Made by a program: the position numbers and the translations under genes. This document shows positions 54,530 to 63,657 of a stretch of DNA of 64,000 bases, piece after piece. Source of the stretch: Maribacter spongiicola. Lineage in GTDB: Bacteria; Bacteroidota; Bacteroidia; Flavobacteriales; Flavobacteriaceae. The stretch is from assembly GCF_004364165.1 (NCBI RefSeq), contig NZ_SOAY01000016.1, positions 1 through 64,000 of the forward strand. Direction: 5' to 3'. Under the pieces are notes generated by a model. That model was given only the letters and a program-made list of their open reading frames with translations, ran no database searches and was not told the DNA's origin. Positions within the stretch are counted from its first letter, which is position 1. Each line of letters begins with the position of its first letter.

Positions 54530-55268
54530 TTTTCTTTAAAACAAAAGTTGAAATAAACGGGGTTATCTTAATCTCCCGTTCTAAATATAAATCTGAGTTT
54601 TCAAAAACTTTTAGCCAACTACTTTTGGTGTAAAAATGCAAAAAGCCAATATTATAAGCCAAAAAATTATTAAAATCTCTTAAATGTTCTGTAATATAAA
54701 TATGACCGTCTAGTTCTGTAATTCTATTTAATTCTTTTAAAAAAAGTATACGCTCATTTTGGTTTCTTATTTCATGAGCTGAAAAAATAGTAATTACGTG
54801 AGAAAATACACCATTTTTAAAAGGTAATGCACTAGCATCAACTTTTACAGTATGCTTATGAGACGGATAAGCTTTCCTTGCTCTTTCCATTGATATTTCA
54901 GTGTGCTTTTCTGCATTATAAAAATCGCAAATAGTTAAATCTGTCTTTGGAAAAATGTGTTTGATAATTGCACTTGTTTCATCAAAGCCTGCATTAACAT
55001 TTAATACTTTTTTCTCATTTAAATCCGAGAACCAATAAAGTTTATATAAATCTGAATAGTCATACACATAAAATGAAGTTAATACCGAAACAGTAATAGG
55101 TATTAGAATTAGAATTCCCAACCAAATTATGACTGATTGAAGAAAAACTGGTACAAAATACTTTATGATAAACAAGACAATCAATACGGCACCTGCAATG
55201 ACATAAAAATGCCAATTGAAACGAATAATATTAAATACGCCTTGAAAAGGCTTTCTTTCTAATCCCAT
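54513..55268 (-). CDS. Membrane-anchored SAM-dependent methyltransferase
   Basis: 251 residues: two N-terminal membrane segments (about 18-65), then a class I methyltransferase fold with KVLNVNAGFDETSAII (motif I), VDASALPFKNGVFSHVITIFSAHEIRN (motifs II-III) and a DGHIYITEHLRD stretch. The substrate is unknown; the anchor suggests a lipid or quinone. It overlaps the DUF2071 gene by 10 bases and the membrane protein gene by 17. Confidence 0.82.
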   Translation of the reverse strand: MGLERKPFQGVFNIIRFNWHFYVIAGAVLIVLFIIKYFVPVFLQSVIIWLGILILIPITVSVLTSFYVYDYSDLYKLYWFSDLNEKKVLNVNAGFDETSAIIKHIFPKTDLTICDFYNAEKHTEISMERARKAYPSHKHTVKVDASALPFKNGVFSHVITIFSAHEIRNQNERILFLKELNRITELDGHIYITEHLRDFNNFLAYNIGFLHFYTKSSWLKVFENSDLYLEREIKITPFISTFVLKKNGNTF

Positions 55269-55993
55269 TTTTCAATCTTACCTTTCTTCCAATAATACGG
55301 GACATTAGTTATTTCAAAAGCACTTGCCAAAATCATCTTCTTAAACTTAAAATTATTTAGAAACCCAAAGTTATAATTTTCAACTGTTATTGGTTTTGGA
55401 GTCCAATTTTGACGTATTCCTTGAATTATTAATACTGAATTATCAATACTATCATATCTGAAGGTATGCGGTAATGGACCAGCAAATTTTCGAGCATCTT
55501 TCCAATTTTCAAAAGGAGAATCGCATGATATTTCATTGCTTGCATTGGCATCTGAAATGACTATCTCAAAATCTGATTTATCTGATTTTATTACTCGTAA
55601 ATTATCCTTTTTAAATTCGTTTATATCTGTTTTAGAATATTTATAATGAGTGAAAATATTACCTAACAATTCCATTTTTCTTTTATCAGTTTCCGATTTA
55701 ATTATATAAAGACCTCGTAAACTTTTACCTGCGTTATTTCTATATCGTACAAAAATTCTATACCCTAATAGGAAGAAATCATTTCCTAACATCTTTGGAA
55801 AACCTTTTGGACGAAGATTCTTTGTTTTCACCATAGCAACAGCTATAAATGCCCATTCATCTTGAAACGTATCTAATTCTAAACAGCTTGGTATATATTG
55901 AATAAGTTCTTCCTTTGGTACTGCAAAAGTCAACACAACCGAACTTTCAAAAAAGGCTTCTACCGCAAAAGGATGATTTTTTAAAAACTTCAT
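55259..55993 (-). CDS. DUF2071-like protein
   Basis: 244 residues with the acetoacetate-decarboxylase-like DUF2071/YqjF character: HPFAVEAFFESSVVLTFAVPKEELIQYIPSCLELD at the start, FIAVAMVKTKNLRPKGFP, and an LRGLYIIKSETDK middle. The catalytic function of the family is not established. It is in a four-gene overlapping run with a DoxX-like protein and a methyltransferase, an association I recall from other Bacteroidota. Confidence 0.8.
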   Translation of the reverse strand: MKFLKNHPFAVEAFFESSVVLTFAVPKEELIQYIPSCLELDTFQDEWAFIAVAMVKTKNLRPKGFPKMLGNDFFLLGYRIFVRYRNNAGKSLRGLYIIKSETDKRKMELLGNIFTHYKYSKTDINEFKKDNLRVIKSDKSDFEIVISDANASNEISCDSPFENWKDARKFAGPLPHTFRYDSIDNSVLIIQGIRQNWTPKPITVENYNFGFLNNFKFKKMILASAFEITNVPYYWKKGKIEKWD

Positions 55994-56007
55994 ATTGAAA
56001 CTTCTAT

Positions 56008-56340
56008 CTATGAGTGTTCTTTTAGGATGAATTCATTATAATATACTAACCCAATAAAGAACAAAGCAAATACGATATTCATTCTTCCCCAAAACAATAA
56101 ATCTGGCGCTATATAGTACTCTAATAGATTCATTGTTAAAACAATAACCATTTGTACAACCGCATTGAACTTCGATTTGTATTTTGACAATACCCAAACA
56201 GCCATCATAATTTCTGAAATACCAATCAAAACTGTTATTGTTCTAGCATACTCGTCACCAAGAATTCTTGCAACAATTTCTTGATGTCTAGGAACTAGAT
56301 TCAACACTTTGCATACCAAACCATTTAAGAACCAAACCAT
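56008..56340 (-). CDS. DoxX-like membrane protein
   Basis: 110 residues with four membrane helices and the DoxX-like family pattern (VWFLNGLVCKVLNLVPRHQEIVARILG, then GISEIMMAVWVLS). First gene of the run, 14 bases upstream of the DUF2071 gene. Function unknown; relatives are linked with redox stress or quinone chemistry, which is only suggestive here. Confidence 0.82.
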   Translation of the reverse strand: MVWFLNGLVCKVLNLVPRHQEIVARILGDEYARTITVLIGISEIMMAVWVLSKYKSKFNAVVQMVIVLTMNLLEYYIAPDLLFWGRMNIVFALFFIGLVYYNEFILKEHS

Positions 56341-56433
56341 GGTAATTAAAAGAGTTAAAACTGCTTTTATATTTTTTTTGATAGTTACTTTTTAAAATTA
56401 AGATAACAGTAAAATACTACGATTTCCATTTAC

Positions 56434-58377
56434 CTACTCCAACACAGAAAACTCAATGCTAGAATCTGTAAAAACGGTATGCGTTTGAGTTTTAAAATCT
56501 GACTCATCTGCCTCGAAGATATTATCAACGTAGGTCTGCGGATTTAAATCTATTAACGGAAACCAAGTGCTTTGCACTTGCACTTGCAACTTATGCCCTT
56601 TTTTAATAGTATGGAACACATCTTGCAACTTAATAGTAATATCTGTCTTTTGGTTCGCTACAAATGGCTCTGGGTTGGCAAAGCTATTTCTAAATCTACC
56701 TCTTAAAACTTCGCTACGCACCATTAAATGATAATTGCTCATTTTCAAATGGTCTTGCATGCCTTCATAGGCAGGTTCATCTGCTGGGTGAACGTCAATG
56801 ATTTTAACGATCCAATCTGCAGCAGTACCCGTAGTGGCTACTTTCAACTTCGCTAGAATATCACCTGCCAAGGTCATATCATTTTCCATCACCTCGGTTT
56901 CAAATACCAATACATCGCCACGACGTGCCGCAAAACGCTGATCGTCTGTCATGTATTTTCTCGGAGTAAATACCGTTTTAATATCTTCTGAATACGGTAC
57001 CGGTTTTTTAATATCGCTGATAAACTTCACTTCTTCAACTGCTTTTGGCTCAAAGGTCAATTCTTGGTCTGGAGATAAGTACATGTCTTTTTTAACAACT
57101 CCTGCTGGTGGCCACGTATCATACGTTTTCCAATCTTTTTTACCGGTATCAAAAACGTAGGCTTCCGGTAATCCGCTATTTTTATCTCCGTTTCCTTTTA
57201 AGAAATGGTCAAAGAATTTAGTTTCTATATTCTCTTGAAAAAACTCTGAAATTCCATCACCGAAGTAATAATTACCAACAATATTCTGACCCTTTCTTCG
57301 TGCCCATCCGCCGTGATCCCATGGTCCGAAAACCAAAGTATTGTAATTATCGGCATTGTACTTTTCAATATTCTTGTAGGTCTCTAACGGTCCGTATAAA
57401 TCTTCGGCATCAAACTCACCTGCAACTACCATAGTGGCAACTGTTGGTTTTACATTTTTCAAATGCTGAATTAAGCCCTTACTCTGCCACATTTCATCGT
57501 AATTAGGGTGCTGCTTTAGCTCGTTCCAGAAATAATCATCGGTTACCCCTTCTTTTGCCATACGTGGTGTATCGGCAGTTTCGTATTCAAAGAAACGATC
57601 TAAGTTTTTTAACGGACCTTCATCTAAAAAGAATTGGTATTGATCTTCGGTCGGTAAATCTGGTAATACGTACCATGCAGTATCTATTGGCTTATCGCCA
57701 TCTGGTCTCGGAGTACCGAATAATGATGTTGCTCTAAAATAACTCAGTAAATACGCTCCGTTATGGTGAAAATCATCAAAAAAGAAATCGGCAATACTCG
57801 CCTGTGGCGATGCTGCTTTTAATGCTGGGTGTGCATCTACAACAGCGTATGTTGAATAGTAACCAGGATAGGAGATTCCCCATATACCCACATTACCATT
57901 ATTGTTTTCTACATTGTTTACCAACCAGTCAATCGTATCATACGTATCTGAACTTTCATCGATATCTTTCTCCGTTTTTTTATCGGGATTGAAAGCACGC
58001 ATGTTCTCATAATGACCTTCGCTTAACCAACGACCACGAACATCTTGATAGACGACAATGTAGCCATCTTGCATCATGTGAATATTTGGAGCAATTTTTG
58101 TCTTGAATTCACCTTCTCCGTATGGTTGCGAACTATAGGGAGTTCGTTGCATGATGATCGGATATTCTTTTGAAGTGTCTTTTGGCGAATACACCGTAGT
58201 GTGCAGTTTAATACCGTCACGCATGGTGATATTGACTTCTTTCTTCGTGTAATTGTCTGCAACGTAAGTATCAGAAACTTCTGCGTCTGCTACTTTAGGT
58301 GCTGTTTTTCTACAGGAAACAAGTACTGTAGTTAGTAAAATAAAGGTAAAAAAGTGTTTGATGGTAATCTTCGGCAT
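56434..58377 (-). CDS. CocE/NonD-family hydrolase lipoprotein
   Basis: A 647-residue X-Pro dipeptidyl-peptidase-like / CocE-type esterase. Lipoprotein signal (VLVSC, Cys about 22). The alpha/beta-hydrolase part has the Ser nucleophile in GIWGISYPGYY, an Asp in GEFDAED and a His in GPWDHGG; the C-terminal jelly roll (about 450-647) is typical of the family. Substrates range from acyl esters to X-Pro peptides, and it is likely displayed in the periplasm or at the surface. Monocistronic. Confidence 0.9.
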   Translation of the reverse strand: MPKITIKHFFTFILLTTVLVSCRKTAPKVADAEVSDTYVADNYTKKEVNITMRDGIKLHTTVYSPKDTSKEYPIIMQRTPYSSQPYGEGEFKTKIAPNIHMMQDGYIVVYQDVRGRWLSEGHYENMRAFNPDKKTEKDIDESSDTYDTIDWLVNNVENNNGNVGIWGISYPGYYSTYAVVDAHPALKAASPQASIADFFFDDFHHNGAYLLSYFRATSLFGTPRPDGDKPIDTAWYVLPDLPTEDQYQFFLDEGPLKNLDRFFEYETADTPRMAKEGVTDDYFWNELKQHPNYDEMWQSKGLIQHLKNVKPTVATMVVAGEFDAEDLYGPLETYKNIEKYNADNYNTLVFGPWDHGGWARRKGQNIVGNYYFGDGISEFFQENIETKFFDHFLKGNGDKNSGLPEAYVFDTGKKDWKTYDTWPPAGVVKKDMYLSPDQELTFEPKAVEEVKFISDIKKPVPYSEDIKTVFTPRKYMTDDQRFAARRGDVLVFETEVMENDMTLAGDILAKLKVATTGTAADWIVKIIDVHPADEPAYEGMQDHLKMSNYHLMVRSEVLRGRFRNSFANPEPFVANQKTDITIKLQDVFHTIKKGHKLQVQVQSTWFPLIDLNPQTYVDNIFEADESDFKTQTHTVFTDSSIEFSVLE

Positions 58378-58763
58378 GTCTTAGGAATTTGAATTCTTAA
58401 AGCTAAGAAAGTTTACCCGATTTTTGAAGATTTATGGATAGGTAGACGCGTGAAAATTTTGACCTATGGAATACCTAAGTTGAAGTTTGCCAAATTACGT
58501 CCTAGTTTATCAACTACGCAATACAGATTAATAGGCGTAATCAATATAATTTAAAAAATAAGCGGAGTTATTTAGAAGGGGAAAATGTTTCATAAATGCT
58601 ATCAGACGATAGCATTTATGAAACAATTGTGAACAAGATTATACCATGAACAACTTTCTAACAAGCATAAGTATGCCCGAAAAAAAATCTCCCTTATATT
58701 CTTGAACAGTAGTTTCTTGGAGTAATTGATTTTTCATTAAGTTAATGTTTAGTGTGTTGGAAT
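58378..58763. other. Intergenic region with a perfect long hairpin
   Basis: Contains the 18-bp perfect palindrome at 58586-58625 and otherwise AT-rich sequence without ORFs. Confidence 0.7.
58586..58625. other. Perfect 18-bp inverted repeat with 4-nt loop
   Basis: TGTTTCATAAATGCTATC (58586-58603), loop AGAC, then its exact reverse complement (58608-58625). No real T-run follows on the plus strand; on the minus strand ATTTTCCCC follows, so it could be a weak terminator for 58764-58961 or a protein-binding site. Confidence 0.85.
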
Positions 58764-58961
58764 TTAATCAGAAAAAGGAATTAATGCAACTGTTTTTTTA
58801 GATTTTTCAATTTCAAAATCCGAATAAATTTTCACCGAACGATATTCGGGTTTGTCTGCATCTAAAACAACATACTCAGAAATTAGGTCGGTTTCTTTTG
58901 AGCAAGATTGTAATATTATGCAAGCCAAAATAGCTAGAGAAATTCTGTGGGTTAATGACAT
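58764..58961 (-). CDS. Small lipoprotein, possibly a truncated remnant
   Basis: 65 residues: a signal ending in a lipobox (LQSCS, Cys about 20), then KETDLISEYVVLDADKP and a short tail. That post-lipobox sequence resembles the start of much larger flavobacterial surface lipoproteins I recall, so this may be a surviving 5' fragment rather than a complete gene. No recognised domain. Confidence 0.55.
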   Translation of the reverse strand: MSLTHRISLAILACIILQSCSKETDLISEYVVLDADKPEYRSVKIYSDFEIEKSKKTVALIPFSD

Positions 58962-59252
58962 GGCATTCGTAGGTTAAGTTATTACTTTAATAGGTTTTTC
59001 AAAGAATCGATACCTTTTAACAGTGTTAAATACAAGCTGACTTTTGGGGCTTCAACCTGAACTAAACGTTGTCCGTTTTTCGTTTGTACTAGTACTATAT
59101 ATTTCATCTTTTGTAGGTGGCGAGATTTGGAATTCTCTAATTATTACACTTCAAATATATGTAATCCTTTTCCTACAAAATAGATTTTGTGGTCAAACCA
59201 TTCTAACTTGTTGTGAAGGGGTGTTAATTTGCTTGTGAGGTAATTTTAAAAC

Positions 59253-59281
59253 AAAAAAAATGCCCCGTGAAACACGAGGCA
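59253..59281 (-). terminator. Intrinsic terminator downstream of metK
   Basis: On the minus strand TGCCTCGTG and CACGGGGCA pair (one T-G) around TTT, then eight Ts. It lies about 145 bases past the metK stop. Confidence 0.82.
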
Positions 59282-59395
59282 CTTATATTATAATCATTTG
59301 AAAGACAATACTTATACTACATTAATATACTTTCTAACAGCAATGTATTTCGACTGCGCTAAATATGACATATTGAAATATGATTTCATCATAAA

Positions 59396-59424
59396 CAGAT
59401 TGCTTGGCTTTGCTCGCAATGACG
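59396..59424 (+). repeat. Dispersed repeat family C, copy 4
   Basis: CAGATTGCTTGGC ... GCTCGCAATGACG, ending one base before the metK stop codon (59425-59427). Related to 278-314 and 757-794. Confidence 0.75.
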
Positions 59425-60681
59425 TTATAAATTAAACGCTGACTTTATCTCTGCTACTTTATCTAATTTTTCCCAAGTGAATAATTCTACTTCTTTTTCG
59501 ATACGACCGTTATATGGCGATTCAAAAACCTTAGTAACAGTTGTTGGCTGTTTCCCCATGTGACCGTATGCAGCGGTTTCTAAATAAATTGGGTTTCTTA
59601 GTTTTAAACGATCTTCAATAGCAAAAGGCCTCATATCAAATAACTGCGCTACTTTCTTAGCAATATCACCATCACTCAATCCTACTTTTGATGTACCGTA
59701 GGTATCTACATAAATAGAGGTAGGCTCTACCACACCAATCGCATAACTAACTTGCACCAAAATCTCAGTTGCTACACCTGCAGCTACTAAATTCTTTGCT
59801 GCATGACGTGCTGCATAAGCTGCACTACGGTCTACCTTACTTGGATCTTTACCGCTAAAAGCACCACCACCGTGAGCTCCTTTACCACCGTAGGTATCAA
59901 CAATAATCTTACGACCTGTTAAACCGGTATCGCCATGCGGACCACCGATTACGAATTTACCTGTTGGGTTAATATGATACTTGATCTGATCATCGAATAA
60001 TTTCTGAGTAGCTGCAGGCAATTGCGCTTTTACTCTAGGTATTAATATTGAAATAATGTCAGACTTAATTTTCGCTAACATTTTTTCATCATCTGCATCA
60101 AAAGCATCATGCTGTGTAGAAACTACAATAGTATCTATACGTATTGGCTCATTGGCATCTGAATATTCTATAGTAACCTGTGCCTTAGCGTCTGGTCTTA
60201 AATAAGAAATCTCTTTATTCTCGCGACGCATTTCTGCCAATGTATGCAGAATTTTGTGCGAGATATCTAAAGCTAATGGCATGTAGTTCTCAGTCTCGCT
60301 AGTTGCGTAACCGAACATCATACCTTGATCACCAGCACCTTGCTCTTCTTTTGAACCACGGTCAACACCTTGGCTAATATCTTGAGACTGCTCGTGTATC
60401 AACGATATTACTCCGCAAGAATCTCCGCTAAACTGGTATTCTCCTTTTGTATATCCTATTTTATTAATGACTTCACGGGCAATGTTCTGTACATCTAAAT
60501 AGGTATCACTTTTTACCTCACCTGCTAATACAACTTGACCAGTTGTTACTAATGTCTCACAAGCAACTTTACTTTCTGGATCAAAGGCAAGAAAATTATC
60601 TAATAACGCGTCACTGATTTGATCCGCAACTTTGTCCGGATGTCCTTCACTAACAGATTCTGATGTAAATAAATATGGCAT
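59425..60681 (-). CDS. metK: S-adenosylmethionine synthetase
   Basis: Makes SAM from methionine and ATP. The 418-residue enzyme has [44 protein letters not shown] (active-site loop), [21 protein letters not shown] and [22 protein letters not shown]. Preceded by a SAM-II-like riboswitch rather than the SAM-I type used by metH and metY. Single gene with its own terminator. Confidence 0.96.
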   Translation of the reverse strand: MPYLFTSESVSEGHPDKVADQISDALLDNFLAFDPESKVACETLVTTGQVVLAGEVKSDTYLDVQNIAREVINKIGYTKGEYQFSGDSCGVISLIHEQSQDISQGVDRGSKEEQGAGDQGMMFGYATSETENYMPLALDISHKILHTLAEMRRENKEISYLRPDAKAQVTIEYSDANEPIRIDTIVVSTQHDAFDADDEKMLAKIKSDIISILIPRVKAQLPAATQKLFDDQIKYHINPTGKFVIGGPHGDTGLTGRKIIVDTYGGKGAHGGGAFSGKDPSKVDRSAAYAARHAAKNLVAAGVATEILVQVSYAIGVVEPTSIYVDTYGTSKVGLSDGDIAKKVAQLFDMRPFAIEDRLKLRNPIYLETAAYGHMGKQPTTVTKVFESPYNGRIEKEVELFTWEKLDKVAEIKSAFNL

Positions 60682-60754
60682 AACAATCTTTTTTTTTCAA
60701 AGGATTTGAATGAATGCCGAAAAGAAGTATGATGCGAAGTGATATCAACATCAA

Positions 60755-60827
60755 CTGCTTTAGCATTTTTTTCGCTTTATACCCTAAGGCTAAAACAGAG
60801 GTTGCAATCAGTCAAATCCCTCCTCAC
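60755..60827 (-). ncRNA. SAM-II-like riboswitch upstream of metK
   Basis: On the minus strand: P1 GAGG (60819-60822) directly followed by GATTTGACTGATTGCAA, then CCTC (60798-60801), a longer linker with a possible small hairpin, and AAATGCTAAAGC (60757-60768). This matches the SAM-II consensus (GAUUUAACCG..UUGCAA between P1 arms, then A-rich ..GCUAAA forming the pseudoknot). The linker is longer than in the classic form, and it ends about 75 bases before the metK ATG, so the expression platform is not obvious. Confidence 0.72.
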
Positions 60828-60939
60828 TTTTTTAATTCAGATGCAAAAATAGAAAAAATGTTCTGTTCAATTCTTAATATGATGTTATTTATTGACTCAA
60901 TTAAAAGATTTGATAATTCTTGCCCTAAATCTGCTAGAA

Positions 60940-63618
60940 TTAAAGATCATACTTCACAGACAATAATAGATATCTAGGTTGTACAAAATAGGCTTGTGTA
61001 CTAAAGAATAATTCGTTGGTACTATCTCTATTTAATGTAGTAGTGTTTAATAGGTTCGTTCCTTTAATACCATATTCCCAACGGCTATCTTTCTTTTGGT
61101 ATGTTAGGTCAGCTTCTAAAAAACTATAAGTATTAGAAATGGTATCGGCATCATCGGTATAATTGTAATAATCATAATCTACCGTAAATATGAAGTTCTT
61201 TAAAAAACTGGCATCAAAACGAGCATAAGGTCTGCTCGTATAAAATGTGGTTTCTAAATCTCCATTCTCGTAATTGTTTACCGTATACCTATAGCCTAAT
61301 TCTAAATTAGGAGCGTCTTTGAAATTGGTAGAAAGCGCTGCATTATAATTCTGTGTTAATGAATTTGATGTTCGTTGCGCGTTGTCAACCAAGTTGTTCG
61401 TAGTCGACCAACCCAAATTACCTTGTAACGATGCTTTTATTTTACCGAACGTTCGCTCATATTTTCCGCTTGCGGTTAAAGATTCATCATCAAAGTTAGA
61501 ATTGATAGTACTACTTACCCTATTGATGCCAATAATATTCACACCGCTTTTTAATGCATCTATTCTTTTGGTATACGCCACGTTCGCAAAAATATTGGTG
61601 AAATTGAACATGTTAAAGCTGAAAAAATTTAGCGACACATTATGGTTCAATGCACTTTCTAAATCGCGATTACCACTATACAACGAATTGTAATTATTAA
61701 GCACATAACCTTGCGCAAAATTACTGACATCTGTAAACGACCGGGTTACACGATAATTAAAACGAAGATTCTCTGATTTCTTTAGTTGCGCGTTAATATA
61801 CAAGTCAGGCAGCAGAGACGTTAAATTATCTTCTACCACTGTACCTAATTGTTCATTCTTAACATTGAACTGATGCAGCGTAACACCAGGGTTAAAAGTA
61901 AATATCCCCGAAATAACTTTGTAATGTAAGCCTGCATATATATCGGATACATGAAAACCTACTTCATTACCAAACTCATCGCCGCTCATATTTAAAACAG
62001 ACTCATTATCTAAAATCTGAAATATGTTTGAATTGAAATTCTGATTACTCTGTGTAGTACCTAAGGTTAAATTAATATTGCTTTTGCTCCCCAACACCCT
62101 ATAATAATCTACCTTGGCATCGACCTTATTGGTCACGACACTTTTTGCCTGATTGATATTATATACATCTTGATTTTCATCTACAGGGAAAATATCTACA
62201 AAGGCAAATTCGTTACGTATTGCCTCATAAAAAGGATCTTCATCAGCGTATAAATATTGTGCCTCTACCGCAAATATGTTCTTTTCGTTTAACGTGTAAT
62301 AGATATTTAAATTCTGGTTTACCGATAAAGGTTTCTGCTTTTTCACCTCATCAATTTGATCGGTAATGGAAGAAATGGAAAGTACGTTAACTTCCTCTCT
62401 ATCATCCGATTGTTTTAAAAGTGCATCAAAATCTAACTGAAAATCTTCATTAGGTTTGTATTTGGCACTCAATTTTGCTAAACCTAAATGTACGGTTTGA
62501 TCTGTATTGGTGGTGGTGCTTTCTATATCATTACTGGCAATATATGATGTGGTACCTTCAGATTTCATGAGCGTACCTGTGTATGAATAAATACCGAATC
62601 CGCTTAAATCCAACCCTTCCATGGGTGCATAACTAAAATTAGCCGCCGCAAATTTAGTATCAATATCATTTGCCCTATTATTCTGTGCCGAAGAAAGCCC
62701 TAATGCATCGGCACCTGTAGAAATGGAACTACCTCCCCTGGAATTCAAATTTCTGAATCCGCCTGTAAAGTTTCTATAATCGCTACGGGTAAAAGGCACT
62801 TCACCTATATTATTTAAATCGGTGATGATATTAATACTGTATTTAGGACTGTAGTAAAATAACTTTGGGTGCGCTAAATACCTATCATCAGGACCGTAGC
62901 CTGCCGTTAACTCACCAAACCAAAAATTCTTTTTCCCCTCTTTCAACTTTATATTTAAAGCCACATTGTCATCGTCATTTGTCAACCCTTTCATTTGAGA
63001 AACTTCATTGAAATTTCGCAACACCTCTACTTTACTTAAGGCATTCGCCGGAATATTCTCTACCGCCAACTTCGTATCGCCGTCAAAAAAATCTTTACCT
63101 TCTACCATGATCTTACTTACGGTCTTACCCTCTACTTCTATTTGACCGTCATCGTTTATCTCAATGCCCGGGAGGTTTTCTAACACATCTTTTAGTTTCT
63201 TTTCTGTGCCAGAAACAAAGGCATCTGTATCATAAACTATAGTATCTCCTTTGACAGAAACCGGCATTTCATAGGTAACATCTACCTCATCTAATTGTGC
63301 CGCTTGCTCTTGCATGACAATATCTTTAACGGCATCTTGCTCGCCGGCAGTAAATGTGAACGATTCTGGTTTAAAACCGAGGTAAGTCACTTTTACCGTA
63401 TACTGCTCCCCTGTTTTCAATTTCAATTTAAAGAGTCCCGCATGGTTGGTAATTCCGTAAGATTCTAAACCTTGTGTTGCAGTATTTATAGCAATAACGT
63501 TCGCCATATCTACACCAACGCCCAAGCTATCTTTAACGGTACCTGATAACGATATTTCTTGAGCCGAACCAATAGTTGCTACTAGCAGCAATAGGGCAAA
63601 AAGCACTTTATTTATCAT
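60940..63618 (-). CDS. Outer-membrane beta-barrel protein, TonB-receptor-like with CarboxypepD_reg domain
   Basis: 892 residues: signal peptide (1-19), a carboxypeptidase-like regulatory beta sandwich (about 22-105; LSGTVKDSLGVGVDMANVIA), a plug-like domain (about 110-215; LENLPGIEINDDGQIEVEGK, VSKIMVEGKDFFDGD), then a barrel to the C-terminal RYLLLSVKYDL. This is the outer-membrane beta-barrel family often found next to GLPGLI proteins, as here. Substrate unknown; no SusD partner is in view. Confidence 0.9.
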   Translation of the reverse strand: MINKVLFALLLLVATIGSAQEISLSGTVKDSLGVGVDMANVIAINTATQGLESYGITNHAGLFKLKLKTGEQYTVKVTYLGFKPESFTFTAGEQDAVKDIVMQEQAAQLDEVDVTYEMPVSVKGDTIVYDTDAFVSGTEKKLKDVLENLPGIEINDDGQIEVEGKTVSKIMVEGKDFFDGDTKLAVENIPANALSKVEVLRNFNEVSQMKGLTNDDDNVALNIKLKEGKKNFWFGELTAGYGPDDRYLAHPKLFYYSPKYSINIITDLNNIGEVPFTRSDYRNFTGGFRNLNSRGGSSISTGADALGLSSAQNNRANDIDTKFAAANFSYAPMEGLDLSGFGIYSYTGTLMKSEGTTSYIASNDIESTTTNTDQTVHLGLAKLSAKYKPNEDFQLDFDALLKQSDDREEVNVLSISSITDQIDEVKKQKPLSVNQNLNIYYTLNEKNIFAVEAQYLYADEDPFYEAIRNEFAFVDIFPVDENQDVYNINQAKSVVTNKVDAKVDYYRVLGSKSNINLTLGTTQSNQNFNSNIFQILDNESVLNMSGDEFGNEVGFHVSDIYAGLHYKVISGIFTFNPGVTLHQFNVKNEQLGTVVEDNLTSLLPDLYINAQLKKSENLRFNYRVTRSFTDVSNFAQGYVLNNYNSLYSGNRDLESALNHNVSLNFFSFNMFNFTNIFANVAYTKRIDALKSGVNIIGINRVSSTINSNFDDESLTASGKYERTFGKIKASLQGNLGWSTTNNLVDNAQRTSNSLTQNYNAALSTNFKDAPNLELGYRYTVNNYENGDLETTFYTSRPYARFDASFLKNFIFTVDYDYYNYTDDADTISNTYSFLEADLTYQKKDSRWEYGIKGTNLLNTTTLNRDSTNELFFSTQAYFVQPRYLLLSVKYDL

Positions 63619-63657
63619 GTGATTGCTATAAAAAAGAATGAATTATGAAAAAGTATT

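Larger units (their letters stand above)
58962..59424. other. Intergenic region: terminator and repeats
   Basis: The ORF at 59044-59238 has no family character. The region contains the metK terminator (59253-59281), a degenerate palindrome A half (TTTCGACTGCGCTAAATATG at about 59348) and a family C repeat ending at the metK stop. Confidence 0.7.

Noticed and set aside
59044..59238. 64-codon hydrophobic ORF
   Set aside because: No start context, no family resemblance, and it runs up to the metK terminator.
60714..60977. 87-codon ORF on the plus strand upstream of metK
   Set aside because: Antisense to the SAM-II-like leader and to the end of the barrel gene; no domain.
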